63,686 nt of DNA from Brachybacterium kimchii. GTDB taxonomy: Bacteria > Actinomycetota > Actinomycetes > Actinomycetales > Dermabacteraceae. The notes below the pieces were generated by a model that saw nothing but the letters and a program-made list of their open reading frames with translations, was not told where the DNA came from and made no database searches. The stretch spans positions 1 to 63,686 of the forward strand of contig NZ_CP097219.1 of NCBI RefSeq assembly GCF_023373525.1, read 5' to 3'. The translations under genes were made by a program, and so were the position numbers. Below are positions 25,601 to 34,404 of the stretch, piece after piece (the stretch's first letter is position 1; each line of letters opens with the position of its first letter).

Positions 25601-27861
25601 TCCCCACCTCGACCGGTGGACGCGTGCGCGAGCTGCTCCAGTACGCCCTGCACTCCGGCGTCGGCTACATCGCGGACGTCAACGACAACCACGCCCCCAC
25701 CGGCCCGCTCGCCGCCCGCCTGGGCTGGAAGCTGCTGTCTGGAATGGGATCTGACGGTGCCGAGCGCACCGAAGCTCGAGGTATCCCGCTGGGCTGGATC
25801 AACACCAACACCGCCGGCGACGACGAGCTGTACATCGTGCCCTCCGCCCTCACGCACGTTCTTGGTCAGGCCAAGACCGCACTGGGCAGCTCGATCGAAC
25901 TCGACGAGGCCACCGCCAAGCGAGCTCTCTACGACGAAGGCATCCTCAGCTGCGACGAGCCCGCCCCCGGCAAGGCCCCGAAGATGACCAAGAGCAGGCT
26001 GCTGCCCTGCATCAACGCCCGCCAGCGCGTCCTCGTCATCCCCTTCTCCAAGCTGTTCCCGGAGGAGGACGACGGCGGCGACGCACGCCTGCTCGGCAAG
26101 GGAGCCCCCAAGGGGCCCACCCCCCTCACCCGTCGCCCCCGGCCGACCCCGGCCAGCCCGGCGCCGGCACCCGAGCCCGCGGCCCCGGCAGCCGGTTCAT
26201 TCACCCAGAGCGCGACCGCTCTCGCCACACAGCCGGCCCCTGCCGCGGCGCTGGCACCCGAGCCCGCGCCGCGTCCGTTGCACGTCGTCTCCCAGGCCCC
26301 CGCGTCCGCATTCATCGGGCCCGCGGCCGTGATCGATGTGGACGCGATCTACACCCCGGACGGGAAACGTCACGCCTGGCCGGAACTCACCCACGTCGGT
26401 CAGCTCGCCGAGCTCGTCCCCTCCCTCGGCCTCGGCTTTGACCAGAAGGGCCTGAGTGAGGTCGGGCAGGTGTGGATCTCCCACGCTGCGGCCCTCAAGC
26501 TCGGCCTGCCCGTCGACCAGCTCGGCGAGGATCCCGCGAAGGTCCGCTCCACCCTCTCCAAGCTCACCACCGGCCACGAGCTGCTCACCCGCGCCCAGCG
26601 CGAGGGCTACCGCGTGGGCGGCAAGGGCACCTCCCTGAGTAACTGGACGCGCGTGTTCCGGGCAGGGGAGGACGACGAGCCCATCGCGATGCTCGTCGTG
26701 ATGAGCGCGCTGCCCGTGGACTACCCGCTCGTCAGTGCCGATCCCGACGAGGACCCGCAGATCTCCACCCCGGATCCCAGCGAGCTCGTGCAGTGGCTGC
26801 GGGAGACCGCGAACACCGTCGGCCTGCCGCTGTACATGCACCCTGGTCAGACCGGCATCGATCTCGCCAAGGCGCTGCGCCGCAAGGGCATGACCGTGAC
26901 CACGCGGGATGGGGGGAGCGCCCATCGCAAGGCACGGGAGCTGTTCGCCGCCCACGATCCGGTGCCGCCGGCCGCTCTGCCGAACACCGAGCGCGACCTG
27001 GACTGGTCGCGGGTGCCCACCGACGAGGAGCAGTCGAAGCTCTACCTGCACGCCTACGATCGCGGTGGCTCCTACATGGCCGGCGCAGCCTCCCTCGAGC
27101 TCGGCATCGGCGAGCCCGACCACCACCCCACGGGCCGCACCTTTGACCGGAAGCTGCCCGGCTACTGGCTGATCACCGTCCCCGAGTCCGGCGACTGGCG
27201 CATGCCCAATCCGCTCGCTCCCGGAGGCACTGCGACCCCCGACGATCCGATCTGGGCCACCACCCCCACCCTCGAGTTCGCTCTCGAGCAGGGATACGAC
27301 CCGGAGGTCTTCGAGGCCTACACCTGGCCCGAGCACGGCCGCGTCCTCCAGCCCTTCTACGACCAGATCAAGCAGGGACGCACCTCCCTCGTCGAGAAGA
27401 TCCAGCGCCTCGCCCACCCCAACGATGAGGACGACGTCCTGGATCTCATCTCGGCCGAGAAGTCCCTCGAGGCTCTCAAGGCCGTCTACACCCGCATGAT
27501 CGGCATGATGGGCTCCGCTTCATTCATGCAGGGCAAGCAGGGATACGCGCCCGACTGGCGTCACCTGATCATCGGCAAGTCCCGCGCGAACATCCAGCGC
27601 GTCGCGGTGGCCAACGGGACCAAGCACCAGCGCCAGTGGCCGATCGCGATCGGCACCGACACCATCTGCTACCTCTCCGACAACCCCGACCCGATCGAGG
27701 CATGGCCCGGAGACCCGGCCAAGCTCGGCCGGGGCTTCGGCCAGTACAAGCACGAGGGATCCGCACTCCTCAGCGACCACCTCAAGTACCTCACCGGCAA
27801 GGACTGGCACGGCAAGAAGCACCTCATCGATCCCGCAGACTGGCACCCGACGAAGGAGTGA
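22660..27861 (+). CDS. Large plasmid primase-helicase
   Basis: A 1733-aa protein, probably the main replication enzyme. The N-terminus has a CHC2-type zinc finger (C45, then C71-F-G-C74-H) of bacterial primases. A TOPRIM-like region follows (VWILEGEKDVHTAESLG, about 215-300), then a long acidic linker, and a DUF927/SF3-like helicase part with P-loop GVPGTLKSS (about 731-740) and an acidic strand FWFDDAAPD. A Pro/Ala-rich hinge (about 1150-1210) precedes an extra C-terminal region of about 500 residues that I cannot assign. That tail is unusual in length and may bind DNA or partners. The start is the ATG at 22660. It is followed closely by an HTH gene. Confidence 0.85.
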   Translation: MTLAMQGPAADDTPQPQASLNRVRDALAQRGDPMKGHAHDFKARCPIHDDNEASLHVSYVPGDDGRVLLTCFGCHGDFRDIAAALDLSVADLFDRPLPPREERVGRSTSRRRTGKRWGRIGPLPAPIAAPEREAASTERLDWRVVDTYDYARPDGEVIQQVIRKEATTADGAKKKTFTQTYFTAGGKVSKKPKGFEPTWYRCPELVDALADEETVWILEGEKDVHTAESLGVVAATNAGGAGSLTDGMLDLLEGGTIRVVLDLDGAGFQRGVQLLEALKDHADVTALLPKTTEAHSDLTDHVEAGGGLEELIEVTLPELNAWAEASKLEGQLKRVEEADREARAHLDQFEERRQSAPKAAETHSKRANRWTIESEIRVDTLLETATSVERYASVADTEWAREAARWADSTRQQAVQTARILHELTGRDIPPVLQAGVERTQPPSTTVAPAPPAEEAAPEHGTDEDLEPAPGVKAPQLRSKGELPADISAPRYVLAYGQICKEEWKPAKGDAGAEGAYVRNLKMVLSLDARIVSRDSNELLGEEDYVDEPPLHEQTNTVPDTIEATPTKLGGVRRFMIAYTHPLSGEQVITAVNADDAVSSKWLEKLDFSVDYLATTNGRAEVWRAINQVSEQQAARTVYQSTGWRKTDEGWKYVHASGVITKDGHQPAPVDLSGPLTRITLPAPTDDVAELRAAFAHIEKMTEEIPRRVILPLLGHMIRAVLGHNPMVPIIVGVPGTLKSSIASWFMGMYGPQWKRNRPGMSLAGTGATLNAARILMAHAKDTVFWFDDAAPDAGVANAQKIIKQITRMVSERIGRDRAERDGIGTVAGPQPIASGLITSELAPEAGSGQQRTFPIPLRKGDIPVDLMREQSRSLPRYHRTLLMSSFIQWVAQNDPAALREQADEDADVYLHKLYEPSSYLDPRLDERPGQALSHMWVGCKVLFEFLLDVGVLDQAAADTWMQSLDEALFEAWTATVDPDIPTSTGGRVRELLQYALHSGVGYIADVNDNHAPTGPLAARLGWKLLSGMGSDGAERTEARGIPLGWINTNTAGDDELYIVPSALTHVLGQAKTALGSSIELDEATAKRALYDEGILSCDEPAPGKAPKMTKSRLLPCINARQRVLVIPFSKLFPEEDDGGDARLLGKGAPKGPTPLTRRPRPTPASPAPAPEPAAPAAGSFTQSATALATQPAPAAALAPEPAPRPLHVVSQAPASAFIGPAAVIDVDAIYTPDGKRHAWPELTHVGQLAELVPSLGLGFDQKGLSEVGQVWISHAAALKLGLPVDQLGEDPAKVRSTLSKLTTGHELLTRAQREGYRVGGKGTSLSNWTRVFRAGEDDEPIAMLVVMSALPVDYPLVSADPDEDPQISTPDPSELVQWLRETANTVGLPLYMHPGQTGIDLAKALRRKGMTVTTRDGGSAHRKARELFAAHDPVPPAALPNTERDLDWSRVPTDEEQSKLYLHAYDRGGSYMAGAASLELGIGEPDHHPTGRTFDRKLPGYWLITVPESGDWRMPNPLAPGGTATPDDPIWATTPTLEFALEQGYDPEVFEAYTWPEHGRVLQPFYDQIKQGRTSLVEKIQRLAHPNDEDDVLDLISAEKSLEALKAVYTRMIGMMGSASFMQGKQGYAPDWRHLIIGKSRANIQRVAVANGTKHQRQWPIAIGTDTICYLSDNPDPIEAWPGDPAKLGRGFGQYKHEGSALLSDHLKYLTGKDWHGKKHLIDPADWHPTKE

Positions 27862-27867
27862 CCCCTG

Positions 27868-28416
27868 ATGCCCAACCTGAACATCTTCCAGGGCCTGACC
27901 GGCCGTCAGGGCAGCCCCACCGGTGGCAGCGTGCGCAGCATGATCGTCGCCGCCTTCGGCACCACCAGCCGGGGCGGCCCCAACACCCGCGCCGCCGCCC
28001 AGGAGCTCGGCGTCTCCCAGCGCAGCGTGCAGCGCTGGATTGCCGGCGAGGACCGTAAGCAGCGCAGCAAGCCTCGCGCCGATCACCTCTCCACCCTGCG
28101 CACCAGCGCACGGCAGGCAGCCACCACGAAGAAGGGCCGCAAAGCCTCCCTCGACAAGGCCCGCTCCCGCTTCGCCAACCGCAAGAGCGCACGCCTGACC
28201 ACCCACGGCATGCAGGGCCCTGAGGGCGGCGGCACGGGCTACTCCCGCCAGCGCACCGTCACCGTCGAACTCGGGGCCAACGACATCGACGCCATGTTCG
28301 ATGCCTACGAGAAGGGCGGGGACGCCGCCGTCACCCAATGGCTCGAGCAACATCACTCCGCCAACTACGTCCCCGGATGGACCTTCGAGGGCATCGACAC
28401 GATTGGGATCGAGTAA
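27868..28416 (+). CDS. HTH protein following the primase-helicase
   Basis: A 182-aa basic protein with an HTH (NTRAAAQELGVSQRSVQRWIAG, about 39-60), a Lys/Arg-rich middle and an acidic C-terminal domain. It starts 6 nt after the primase stop, so it is co-expressed and probably acts in replication initiation or its control. Proteins of this form often follow the primase gene on actinobacterial plasmids. Confidence 0.7.
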   Translation: MPNLNIFQGLTGRQGSPTGGSVRSMIVAAFGTTSRGGPNTRAAAQELGVSQRSVQRWIAGEDRKQRSKPRADHLSTLRTSARQAATTKKGRKASLDKARSRFANRKSARLTTHGMQGPEGGGTGYSRQRTVTVELGANDIDAMFDAYEKGGDAAVTQWLEQHHSANYVPGWTFEGIDTIGIE

Positions 28417-28418
28417 AA

Positions 28419-29498
28419 ATGCCGCCGAACAACACGATGGAGTTTTCTGAGTGGTGGAAGCAATACCACCCAAACAGTCAACCGAATGACAACACCACGA
28501 GTAAGCGAACTGACTTCTCGAGCCGCGCAATGTTTTTTCTTGCCGCAGCGGCTCAAATGAACGCAAGGGACGCGCTCACTCTATACCAGAGAAATGATCC
28601 ACAGAACGCGCTGCGCGCCGCGGCAGCCACCGGAACAGCAGCAGAAATGATCTCGAAAGTTGCACTAGGAGCCGCCTCCCCGCATCTACTCGTGTCCAAG
28701 GGCGACCATACCTCAACCCTCCTGCTCGCAAACCACGCCTCGGTTGAGCCCTCAAATCCAGTTACCTACTTTCGTTCAATTGAGGCGTGGGATTCACTTA
28801 CCGCGGCACGCAAGCTCTATGCAGGAAAAGTCTTCGGCGGCTCGACCAGCCGCCCCTACCCGCCGTTCGCAGTCAGGAACGCCGCGCTCCACATGGGGAT
28901 GTCGGACCGAAAGATGACCGAATCCGCAGTAAAGGACATGGCTCTCCTTGTCAACGAGGTGCTAGCAGTCCTCAACGTGTCTCCCGGATCCTTCTGGGGG
29001 TCAAATCTGTGGCCCTTGGTTTCGACAATAATTGAAGAGCACTCGAGTGCCGTCGAGAAGACATTCCACGCAAAGCTGTTCGCCGCCCAGCAACTGTATG
29101 AATCTCGCATCGAAAGCCTCGCGCCGGAAGCAAAAATAGCACTTGTTGCGATCCTTGAATCCACTCTGTCTACTGAACTCGACCCAGGGGAGCAGTTAAT
29201 CCAGTGGACATGTCCAGCTTGCGAACATACTGGACATCTGACTTGCACTAAAGACCGAGGGCCCATTCAGCGCGAGATCATAAACCATCACGACGTGGAC
29301 ACGTTTGTTGGAGTGACAGCCCGGCCCACAATTTTCGAGTGCCCCGTGTGCGACCTGTTCCTTGAAGACGAAGAGTTGGCGTTCGCGGATGATATACCCG
29401 GTACGATCGACCTGGAGCCGGAGTCCCCGACGGAGGAGGACTACGACGCTGAAGAATGGTACGACGATTACGATCGTGCAGATTATGAGGACTTCTAA
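28419..29498 (+). CDS. Zinc-ribbon protein of foreign base composition
   Basis: A 359-aa protein with clearly lower GC and many A/T-ending codons compared with both neighbours, pointing to separate acquisition. The front 240 residues are helical and of no family I know. Two CxxC knuckles near the C-terminus ([10 protein letters not shown], about 267-276, and FECPVCDLF, about 310-318) form a zinc ribbon, and the last 50 residues are very acidic. It starts 2 nt after the preceding stop without a clear ribosome-binding site; an ATG at 28437 is an alternative. It may be a defence or regulatory cargo gene, but nothing proves this. Confidence 0.65.
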   Translation: MPPNNTMEFSEWWKQYHPNSQPNDNTTSKRTDFSSRAMFFLAAAAQMNARDALTLYQRNDPQNALRAAAATGTAAEMISKVALGAASPHLLVSKGDHTSTLLLANHASVEPSNPVTYFRSIEAWDSLTAARKLYAGKVFGGSTSRPYPPFAVRNAALHMGMSDRKMTESAVKDMALLVNEVLAVLNVSPGSFWGSNLWPLVSTIIEEHSSAVEKTFHAKLFAAQQLYESRIESLAPEAKIALVAILESTLSTELDPGEQLIQWTCPACEHTGHLTCTKDRGPIQREIINHHDVDTFVGVTARPTIFECPVCDLFLEDEELAFADDIPGTIDLEPESPTEEDYDAEEWYDDYDRADYEDF

Positions 29499-30859
29499 AT
29501 AAGCCGTATCCGCTGGACTAGGAACGACAGTAGCTTCCTGTCAACCGTCCTGGCCTCTGCCGCATCCTCCTGGAACCAGTTTCCAAGTGTCTGCACGAGC
29601 TGGCGGGCGGTCACCAGCTGGACGAGATCGTCCTCAGAGTCATTCGCCACCGTCAGCGGCTCAGCCAAGGTCTGTGGGTGCACCACGATGTACCCGCGGA
29701 CCTCGACGTCTGCCAGGCCGCTCAGCGCCAGCCACCCCTGATAGTCCTCGACGGCGGCGGTCGTGCGCACAGGGCGATACTCCCAGGAGTCCTCAGCCTC
29801 GGCACGGATCTGGTCTTGTCCCTGCACCTTCGCGTAGGACCCCGGCCTCCAGACCGCGGAGTCGACGAGGGCCACCTTCCGACCGCAGACCAGGGCATGG
29901 TCGATGCCAGCATCCCCGCCCCCCTCCAGGCCCTCGAGGCTATTGACCAAGCGCACTCCAGGAATCGTGCCGAGGAAGAAGCTGAACTCTGCTGCCGAGA
30001 GCCTCCCCCCTTCGAGAGCGTCCATCGCACGATCCCGGCCGGGACGGGCTGTCGCCCCAGGAACGCTCTGCCCAGGATCACCCCAGGAGAACGCCCGCCG
30101 GATGCTCTTCCTCGAGACCCGCAGCCTCCCCACGACCAACAGGGAGTAGACCGCCCACAACACGATGCCCATGCACACGAGAACGCCCAGGATCACGAGC
30201 GCCGTCGGTTTCCACGGCACGTCTCGCAACGCCGCATAGAGAAGCCACACCACCTCGAGGACACAGGCTGCCCCGAGGAGAGCGATCGTCGAGCGCACCG
30301 GGATCCCCGCCCAAAGCCAGATCCGCAGCCCCACCACGAGCCCGAGGACGATCAGGACCCACCCCGGCGGCGCGAACTGAGCAAGGAACACCGCCCCGCC
30401 GAGGCCGAGAACCCCGAGAAGAACCGGAACCCACCAGGGCATACCCGCACGCGTGACTACGACCTCCGAGGATTCCTGACCCTCGAAGAAGTCGAGCCAC
30501 GGCATCGTCCCCAGATCGTGCCGTTCTCGGGGCAGGGGACCGCTGTACATCTCCGGGGGGACCTGCTCGCCAACGGGGCCCTGATCACTCTGCGCAGATG
30601 CCTGCTGCTCTCCAGATTCGGTCGTGGCCCCACCGCCCCCGCCACCGAGGCCCTGGTCGTACTCGGCGCGCCGGGAAGCGTCCGAGAGGACTGCGTGAGC
30701 ATGTTGCACGAGGAGGAAGAAGGACTTCATCTCCTCACCCGCGATGTCCGGGTGCAACTTGCGGGAGAGCGAGCGATAGGCCGCCTTGATCTCCGCCGGC
30801 TGCGCGTCCGGAGAAACTCCCAGTACCTCGTACAGAGTTGGCTCAGACGTGGTCGCCAC
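29495..30859 (-). CDS. J-domain membrane protein with NERD-like C-terminus
   Basis: A 454-aa protein. Residues 1-70 are a J domain with the key HPD tripeptide (36-38) that stimulates Hsp70. After a Gly-rich linker come four to five membrane segments (about 140-250). The C-terminal 170 residues resemble a NERD nuclease-related domain ([20 protein letters not shown]). I chose the GTG at 30859, 7 nt after GAGGAGGG. It is the last of three overlapping minus-strand genes. A J domain fused through membrane spans to a NERD-like domain is an unusual combination. Recruiting host DnaK to the membrane is the simplest reading. Confidence 0.75.
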   Translation of the reverse strand: MATTSEPTLYEVLGVSPDAQPAEIKAAYRSLSRKLHPDIAGEEMKSFFLLVQHAHAVLSDASRRAEYDQGLGGGGGGATTESGEQQASAQSDQGPVGEQVPPEMYSGPLPRERHDLGTMPWLDFFEGQESSEVVVTRAGMPWWVPVLLGVLGLGGAVFLAQFAPPGWVLIVLGLVVGLRIWLWAGIPVRSTIALLGAACVLEVVWLLYAALRDVPWKPTALVILGVLVCMGIVLWAVYSLLVVGRLRVSRKSIRRAFSWGDPGQSVPGATARPGRDRAMDALEGGRLSAAEFSFFLGTIPGVRLVNSLEGLEGGGDAGIDHALVCGRKVALVDSAVWRPGSYAKVQGQDQIRAEAEDSWEYRPVRTTAAVEDYQGWLALSGLADVEVRGYIVVHPQTLAEPLTVANDSEDDLVQLVTARQLVQTLGNWFQEDAAEARTVDRKLLSFLVQRIRLI

Positions 30860-31553
30860 TGCGATTCCCTCCTCGAGCTCTGCTCCCCGTGCCGGCGCCG
30901 CGCGGCTTGGACCGGTCGGCATTGCTGCGGTTCACCACGAGCTCGTCATACAGGATCTCCAGAGGGCGAAGGCGAGCTCCGGTGATCCACCGTTCCGACC
31001 CGCCGGCAGTGCCTCCTAGACGGACCCTCCAGCTCGAGATCTCCTTCAACACGGCCAGCTTCAGTAGCTGCGCCTCGAATCGATTGTGAACCACGAGGGA
31101 CTGCACATCGTGAGCCCCAGCCTCGGGATGATCCCTTCGGGTGCCCACACGAGTCAGACGGACGCACGAGAGACCATTCAGCAGCCCCTCCACCCACACC
31201 CTGTGCGGTGACAGCCAGTCCTGCTCTCGCCAGGGCTGCAAGGGCACTCTCCGAGCTCGCAGGCGTTCCAGAGCAGAGCGTGCGTTCGCCTCCTGGAACT
31301 CCTCACGCGCTACATCGCTCAACGTGGGAGTGACCTCCTCGAGCAACGCCGTGAGGCGCGGCGAAGGGATCGACGCCGGAGCTCCTCTCCATGACCCCTT
31401 CCTACGCACCCACCTCCGCACAGTGGATGGGTGCACCCCTAGCCCCCGGGCGATGTCCTTCTTCGTCCGCGCCGCCACCCCACGCTGCTGACAGACCAGC
31501 CGAAGCAACACCTCGAGGCGCGCCGGACTCCAGACGGGGCCGGCGCCACTCAC
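30843..31553 (-). CDS. HTH protein of the J-domain operon
   Basis: A 236-aa protein with an N-terminal HTH ([20 protein letters not shown], about 35-54) and a basic tail. The start is the GTG at 31553, overlapping the stop of the upstream gene (GTGA), and its 3' end overlaps the J-domain gene by 17 nt. So it is tightly coupled on both sides. The ligand or target is unknown. Confidence 0.7.
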   Translation of the reverse strand: MSGAGPVWSPARLEVLLRLVCQQRGVAARTKKDIARGLGVHPSTVRRWVRRKGSWRGAPASIPSPRLTALLEEVTPTLSDVAREEFQEANARSALERLRARRVPLQPWREQDWLSPHRVWVEGLLNGLSCVRLTRVGTRRDHPEAGAHDVQSLVVHNRFEAQLLKLAVLKEISSWRVRLGGTAGGSERWITGARLRPLEILYDELVVNRSNADRSKPRGAGTGSRARGGNRSGDHV

Positions 31554-31762
31554 TGCACACCCCGCCGATAGGTGCCCGCGCGGGCACCCGTATCCGACTC
31601 CTTGACCACGATCCATGCCTCCAGCCGATCCTTCGTCAGCCCCCAGCTACGGCCCACGCGCACCACCGGAGGGAACGCAGGATCCCTGTACTTCCACCAC
31701 CGGACGGTCTCCGGCTTCACACCGACGACCTCCGCGATGTCCTCCACCGAGTAGAGCTCCAT
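31550..31762 (-). CDS. Excisionase-type HTH protein
   Basis: A 70-aa MerR/excisionase-family protein (YSVEDIAEVVGVKPETVRWWKYRDP). It is the first gene of a three-gene operon. AAGGG precedes the ATG at 31762. Upstream lies GTTCGTAACTGTATGAAC, a possible autoregulatory site. No integrase is present, so it is more likely a repressor than an excision factor. Confidence 0.75.
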   Translation of the reverse strand: MELYSVEDIAEVVGVKPETVRWWKYRDPAFPPVVRVGRSWGLTKDRLEAWIVVKESDTGARAGTYRRGVQ

Positions 31763-31833
31763 GGCGCCCTTCATTCGTTCATACAGTTACGAACAAAAGT
31801 ACCACCGGAACGAGGCCAGCAACAGCCATAGGA

Positions 31834-31868
31834 CGGAAGTACGAAAACACGAATCCACGAAAACACGA
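31834..31868. repeat. Phased array, 5 units, minus orientation
   Basis: CGG/CGA occurs at 31834, 31842, 31850, 31858 and 31866 in exact 8-bp steps (units such as ACGAAAAC). It lies upstream of the excisionase-type operon. The gene-free span 31,763-32,136 holds this array, the next one and a class B promoter. Confidence 0.65.
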
Positions 31869-32009
31869 GCGAGCAGGTTCACTAATCGTTGCACCACAGC
31901 CCATGGCAGATCAGCAAAGGGGCAGGCCAAACCAGCACAGCGAAGCTGATTAGGCGTTGACCTGCACTGTTGCTTGCGCCGGCTTGTGCTGTAGGTGCCA
32001 TCGGTCGAT

Positions 32010-32068
32010 CCGTCCTTTTCGTGTTTTCGTATTTTCGTGTTTCCGTGCTCCCGTTCTTCGCTCCCCCG
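32010..32068. repeat. Phased array, plus orientation, abutting a promoter
   Basis: TCG/CCG occurs at 32019, 32027, 32035, 32043 and 32051 in 8-bp steps, then at 32058 and 32066 after a 1-bp slip. The last unit touches the TTGACA of the promoter at 32069, so a protein polymerised on the array could cover it. Confidence 0.7.
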
Positions 32069-32118
32069 TTGACAGTCTCGGCCGTGTGTGCCTATCCTTC
32101 TAACTGTCAGAACGAAAC
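32069..32118 (+). promoter_or_regulatory. Class B promoter with GTCAGAACGAAAC leader element
   Basis: TTGACA at 32069-32074, 18 nt, TATCCT, then the conserved leader element CTGTCAGAACGAAAC at 32104-32118 just before AAGGAGG. The core GTCAGAACGAAAC is identical at 33.7 and 35.1 kb. Confidence 0.75.
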
Positions 32119-32136
32119 AGCATCAAGGAGGACCCC

Positions 32137-32637
32137 ATGTCCAACGGACCCACGGCGGAGACTCGGGCGATCGGGAAGGTTCTGCGGAGCCTCCTGGACC
32201 CTCCCGGCTCCCCCACACACTCCGATCTCCGCACTGCGGACTCGCTGCTCATCGACTGCCCGGAACACGGGATCCCTGCCTTCCACTACTGGGCTGCGAA
32301 TGCCGATCCCGATTCCCCGGATCCTGACGCCCAGCTCGTACGGTTCATTCGGGAAGGGGCCAGTGGTCGGCGCGCCGCTCACGCCTACCGGGTGTGCCTC
32401 CAGCTCGCCTATCACCGCACGTACTCCTCTCCCCCTCCCCAGCGGGGTGCTCCAGGCCGCGTCCGGATCACGTACTTGCTGTGGGCCGCCGTACTCACGG
32501 ACCAGCCCCACGCCGATGTGCTGGGGCTGTGTGGCCAGGCGGCAGACGTTGACCTGGAGCTGGCCACTACCGACCCGCTGTTCCCCATTGCGTTGCACCG
32601 CCTCGGCGGCAACGTCCCGAGCTCGCAGGAGGCTTGA
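32137..32637 (+). CDS. Hypothetical protein upstream of the DUF3560 gene
   Basis: A 166-aa soluble protein with an AAGGAGG site. It has several Cys and His residues (IDCPEHGIPAFHYW; VLGLCGQAADV) but no recognised fold. Two nucleotides separate its stop from the ATG of the DUF3560 gene, so the pair is co-expressed from the class B promoter. Confidence 0.65.
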   Translation: MSNGPTAETRAIGKVLRSLLDPPGSPTHSDLRTADSLLIDCPEHGIPAFHYWAANADPDSPDPDAQLVRFIREGASGRRAAHAYRVCLQLAYHRTYSSPPPQRGAPGRVRITYLLWAAVLTDQPHADVLGLCGQAADVDLELATTDPLFPIALHRLGGNVPSSQEA

Positions 32638-32639
32638 GC

Positions 32640-33575
32640 ATGACCACCCTGACCATCACCCACACCCACCTCGAGGGAACCTTGATCGAGGGCACCAGCC
32701 GCGGGGACGGCTCCGCCGATGCTCTCAAGGCCAACCGGTGGCGCTGGTCCCGGAATCTGGGGAGTTGGTACATCCGGGGCTCCCGTGACCATGACGCCCG
32801 CACCTGGCAGATCGACACCACGGCAACCCAGCTGCGGGAAGCTGGGTTCACCGTCGAGGTCGACATTGACAACACCCCGCGCGCCACTGCCGATGTCGAG
32901 TCCGACCGGGTCGAGCGCGCCGCCCAGCGGGCGGACGCGCTCGACGCGAAGTCTCAGCGGCTCCAGGCGGCCTCAGACGCCCGCTTTGCCACCGCCGACG
33001 GCATCTCCGAGTCCATCCCCTTCGGGCAGCCGATCCTGGTCGGTCACCACTCCGAGGCCCGGGCCCGCCGGGGCGCCGAGAAGATCAACACCAACATGCG
33101 GGCCGGGATCGACGCCCAGAACGCGGCTCGGGACGCCCAGCGGCGCGCGAACAGCGCGCGGGCCAACACCCGGCCCGAGCACCCCTCCACAACCGCCAAC
33201 CGGCTCGACAAGCTCCGCGCAGAACTGCGCCGCATCGATCGCTCCCGCGCCATCGACCGGGGCCGCGCCACCCGCGAGGCAGCCCCTCTCTCGGACGCGC
33301 AGGAAGGCCGCTACGCCGAGCAGACCGCACATCTGCGCGAGCAGATCACCTACTGGGAAGGCGTCCGCGCCGAGCAGATCGAACAGGGCCGGATCGCTGA
33401 CACCTCCAGCGTCGAGGTCGGCGACCTCGTCAACGTGCACGGCTCGGACTGGTGGAGAGTCAAGCGCGTCAACGCGAAGACCTTCACCGTCACCTACGGG
33501 CACTCACAGGTCCGCGTCCCCCACCACCAGGTGACCGCCGTACGCACCGCCGACGGCCACCCGAAGCACCCCTAG
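32640..33575 (+). CDS. DUF3560 domain protein
   Basis: A 311-aa protein of the DUF3560 family, common on actinobacterial plasmids and prophages and of unknown function. The N-terminal part has the typical HLEGTLIEGTSRGDGSADAL and WSRNLGSWYI motifs. A long charged helical middle follows (about 80-250), and a small beta-barrel-like C-terminal domain (VEVGDLVNVHGSDWWRVKRV). The ATG at 32640 follows CAGGAGG. Confidence 0.85.
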   Translation: MTTLTITHTHLEGTLIEGTSRGDGSADALKANRWRWSRNLGSWYIRGSRDHDARTWQIDTTATQLREAGFTVEVDIDNTPRATADVESDRVERAAQRADALDAKSQRLQAASDARFATADGISESIPFGQPILVGHHSEARARRGAEKINTNMRAGIDAQNAARDAQRRANSARANTRPEHPSTTANRLDKLRAELRRIDRSRAIDRGRATREAAPLSDAQEGRYAEQTAHLREQITYWEGVRAEQIEQGRIADTSSVEVGDLVNVHGSDWWRVKRVNAKTFTVTYGHSQVRVPHHQVTAVRTADGHPKHP

Positions 33576-33596
33576 CACGCGGCCCACGACCAGCCC

Positions 33597-33630
33597 AGCG
33601 CCCCCGGGACCCACTCTCCCCGGGGGCGCT
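33597..33630 (+). terminator. Hairpin terminator after the DUF3560 gene
   Basis: A perfect 12-bp stem (AGCGCCCCCGGG) with a 10-nt loop, followed by TTTC. Confidence 0.8.
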
Positions 33631-33642
33631 TTCGGTTATCTG

Positions 33643-33692
33643 TTGACAGTCGGGGCCGTCCTGTGGGATGCTCATAAGCGTCAGAACGAAAC
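33643..33692 (+). promoter_or_regulatory. Class B promoter with leader element
   Basis: TTGACA at 33643-33648, 18 nt, GATGCT, then GCGTCAGAACGAAAC at 33678-33692 before an AGGAGG site. Drives the clamp-like gene. Confidence 0.75.
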
Positions 33693-33712
33693 CCAAACAC
33701 CAGGAGGATCCC

Positions 33713-34345
33713 ATGCCCACCATCACCACCGCCATTGACCGGCTGCGTAAGGCACTGGACGCGACCATCCCGTTCGCCAGCTCCGACGACACCACGCCGG
33801 TGCTCAACGGAGTGCACATCCAGGTCCAGAATGAGCGGCTCCAGTTCTCCTCCTCCGACCGCTACGCCGTCGGCACCTACCGCCTGCACCGGGGCGAGGC
33901 CGCCGAGAGCGAGGACGAGTTCACCGCCGATGACGCCGCGAACGAGCTCAAGGCGACCATCCCCCTCAAGACCGCGAAGGAAGTCCTGCGCACCGCGAAG
34001 AGCTTCAAGCGCGGGGACGCCCTGGAGGACATGCGGATCGAGATCGAAGAGCACGCCGCAGTGTTCACCTTCCCCGACGGCACCTCGCACCGCGCCTCGA
34101 CGATCGACAGCGAGTTCCCGCCGCTCGACCGGCTGTTCCCCAGCAAGGAAACGCTGGAGAACAGCACCGAGTCCTCGGTGATCTTCAACCCCGGCTTCGC
34201 CGCCAAGGTGAACAAGACCGCCGCCGCGATCAGCGAGCGGAACGAGGGCGTGCAGCTGCGGATCACCAGCGCGCTCAAGCCCGCCGTGTACCGCCTCCAG
34301 AACGACGAGCACTGGAGCGCCCTGCTCATGCCGATGCGCGGCTGA
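33713..34345 (+). CDS. Truncated DNA polymerase III sliding-clamp-like protein
   Basis: A 210-aa protein related to the DnaN beta clamp, which is normally about 370-390 aa. It matches domain 2 (IPFASSDDTTPVLNGV, FSSSDRYAVGTYRL, SEFPPLDRLFPS) and then only the second half of domain 3, ending SALLMPMRG like the conserved MPMR end of DnaN. Domain 1 is missing. AGGAGG precedes the ATG at 33713. A full clamp is a dimer of three-domain chains, so this form would need a different ring, such as a trimer, or act as a decoy or adaptor for host clamp partners. Confidence 0.75.
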   Translation: MPTITTAIDRLRKALDATIPFASSDDTTPVLNGVHIQVQNERLQFSSSDRYAVGTYRLHRGEAAESEDEFTADDAANELKATIPLKTAKEVLRTAKSFKRGDALEDMRIEIEEHAAVFTFPDGTSHRASTIDSEFPPLDRLFPSKETLENSTESSVIFNPGFAAKVNKTAAAISERNEGVQLRITSALKPAVYRLQNDEHWSALLMPMRG

Positions 34346-34404
34346 CCCCTCCACGAGGGCCGGCCGCCATGCGCCCGGCCCTCCCTCTCTCCGAAAGGAC
34401 GACC

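Noticed and set aside
31550..31762. Excisionase of an integrated element
   Set aside because: No integrase, attachment-site pair or tRNA is present; the molecule closes as a circle and the gene heads an operon with two other genes.
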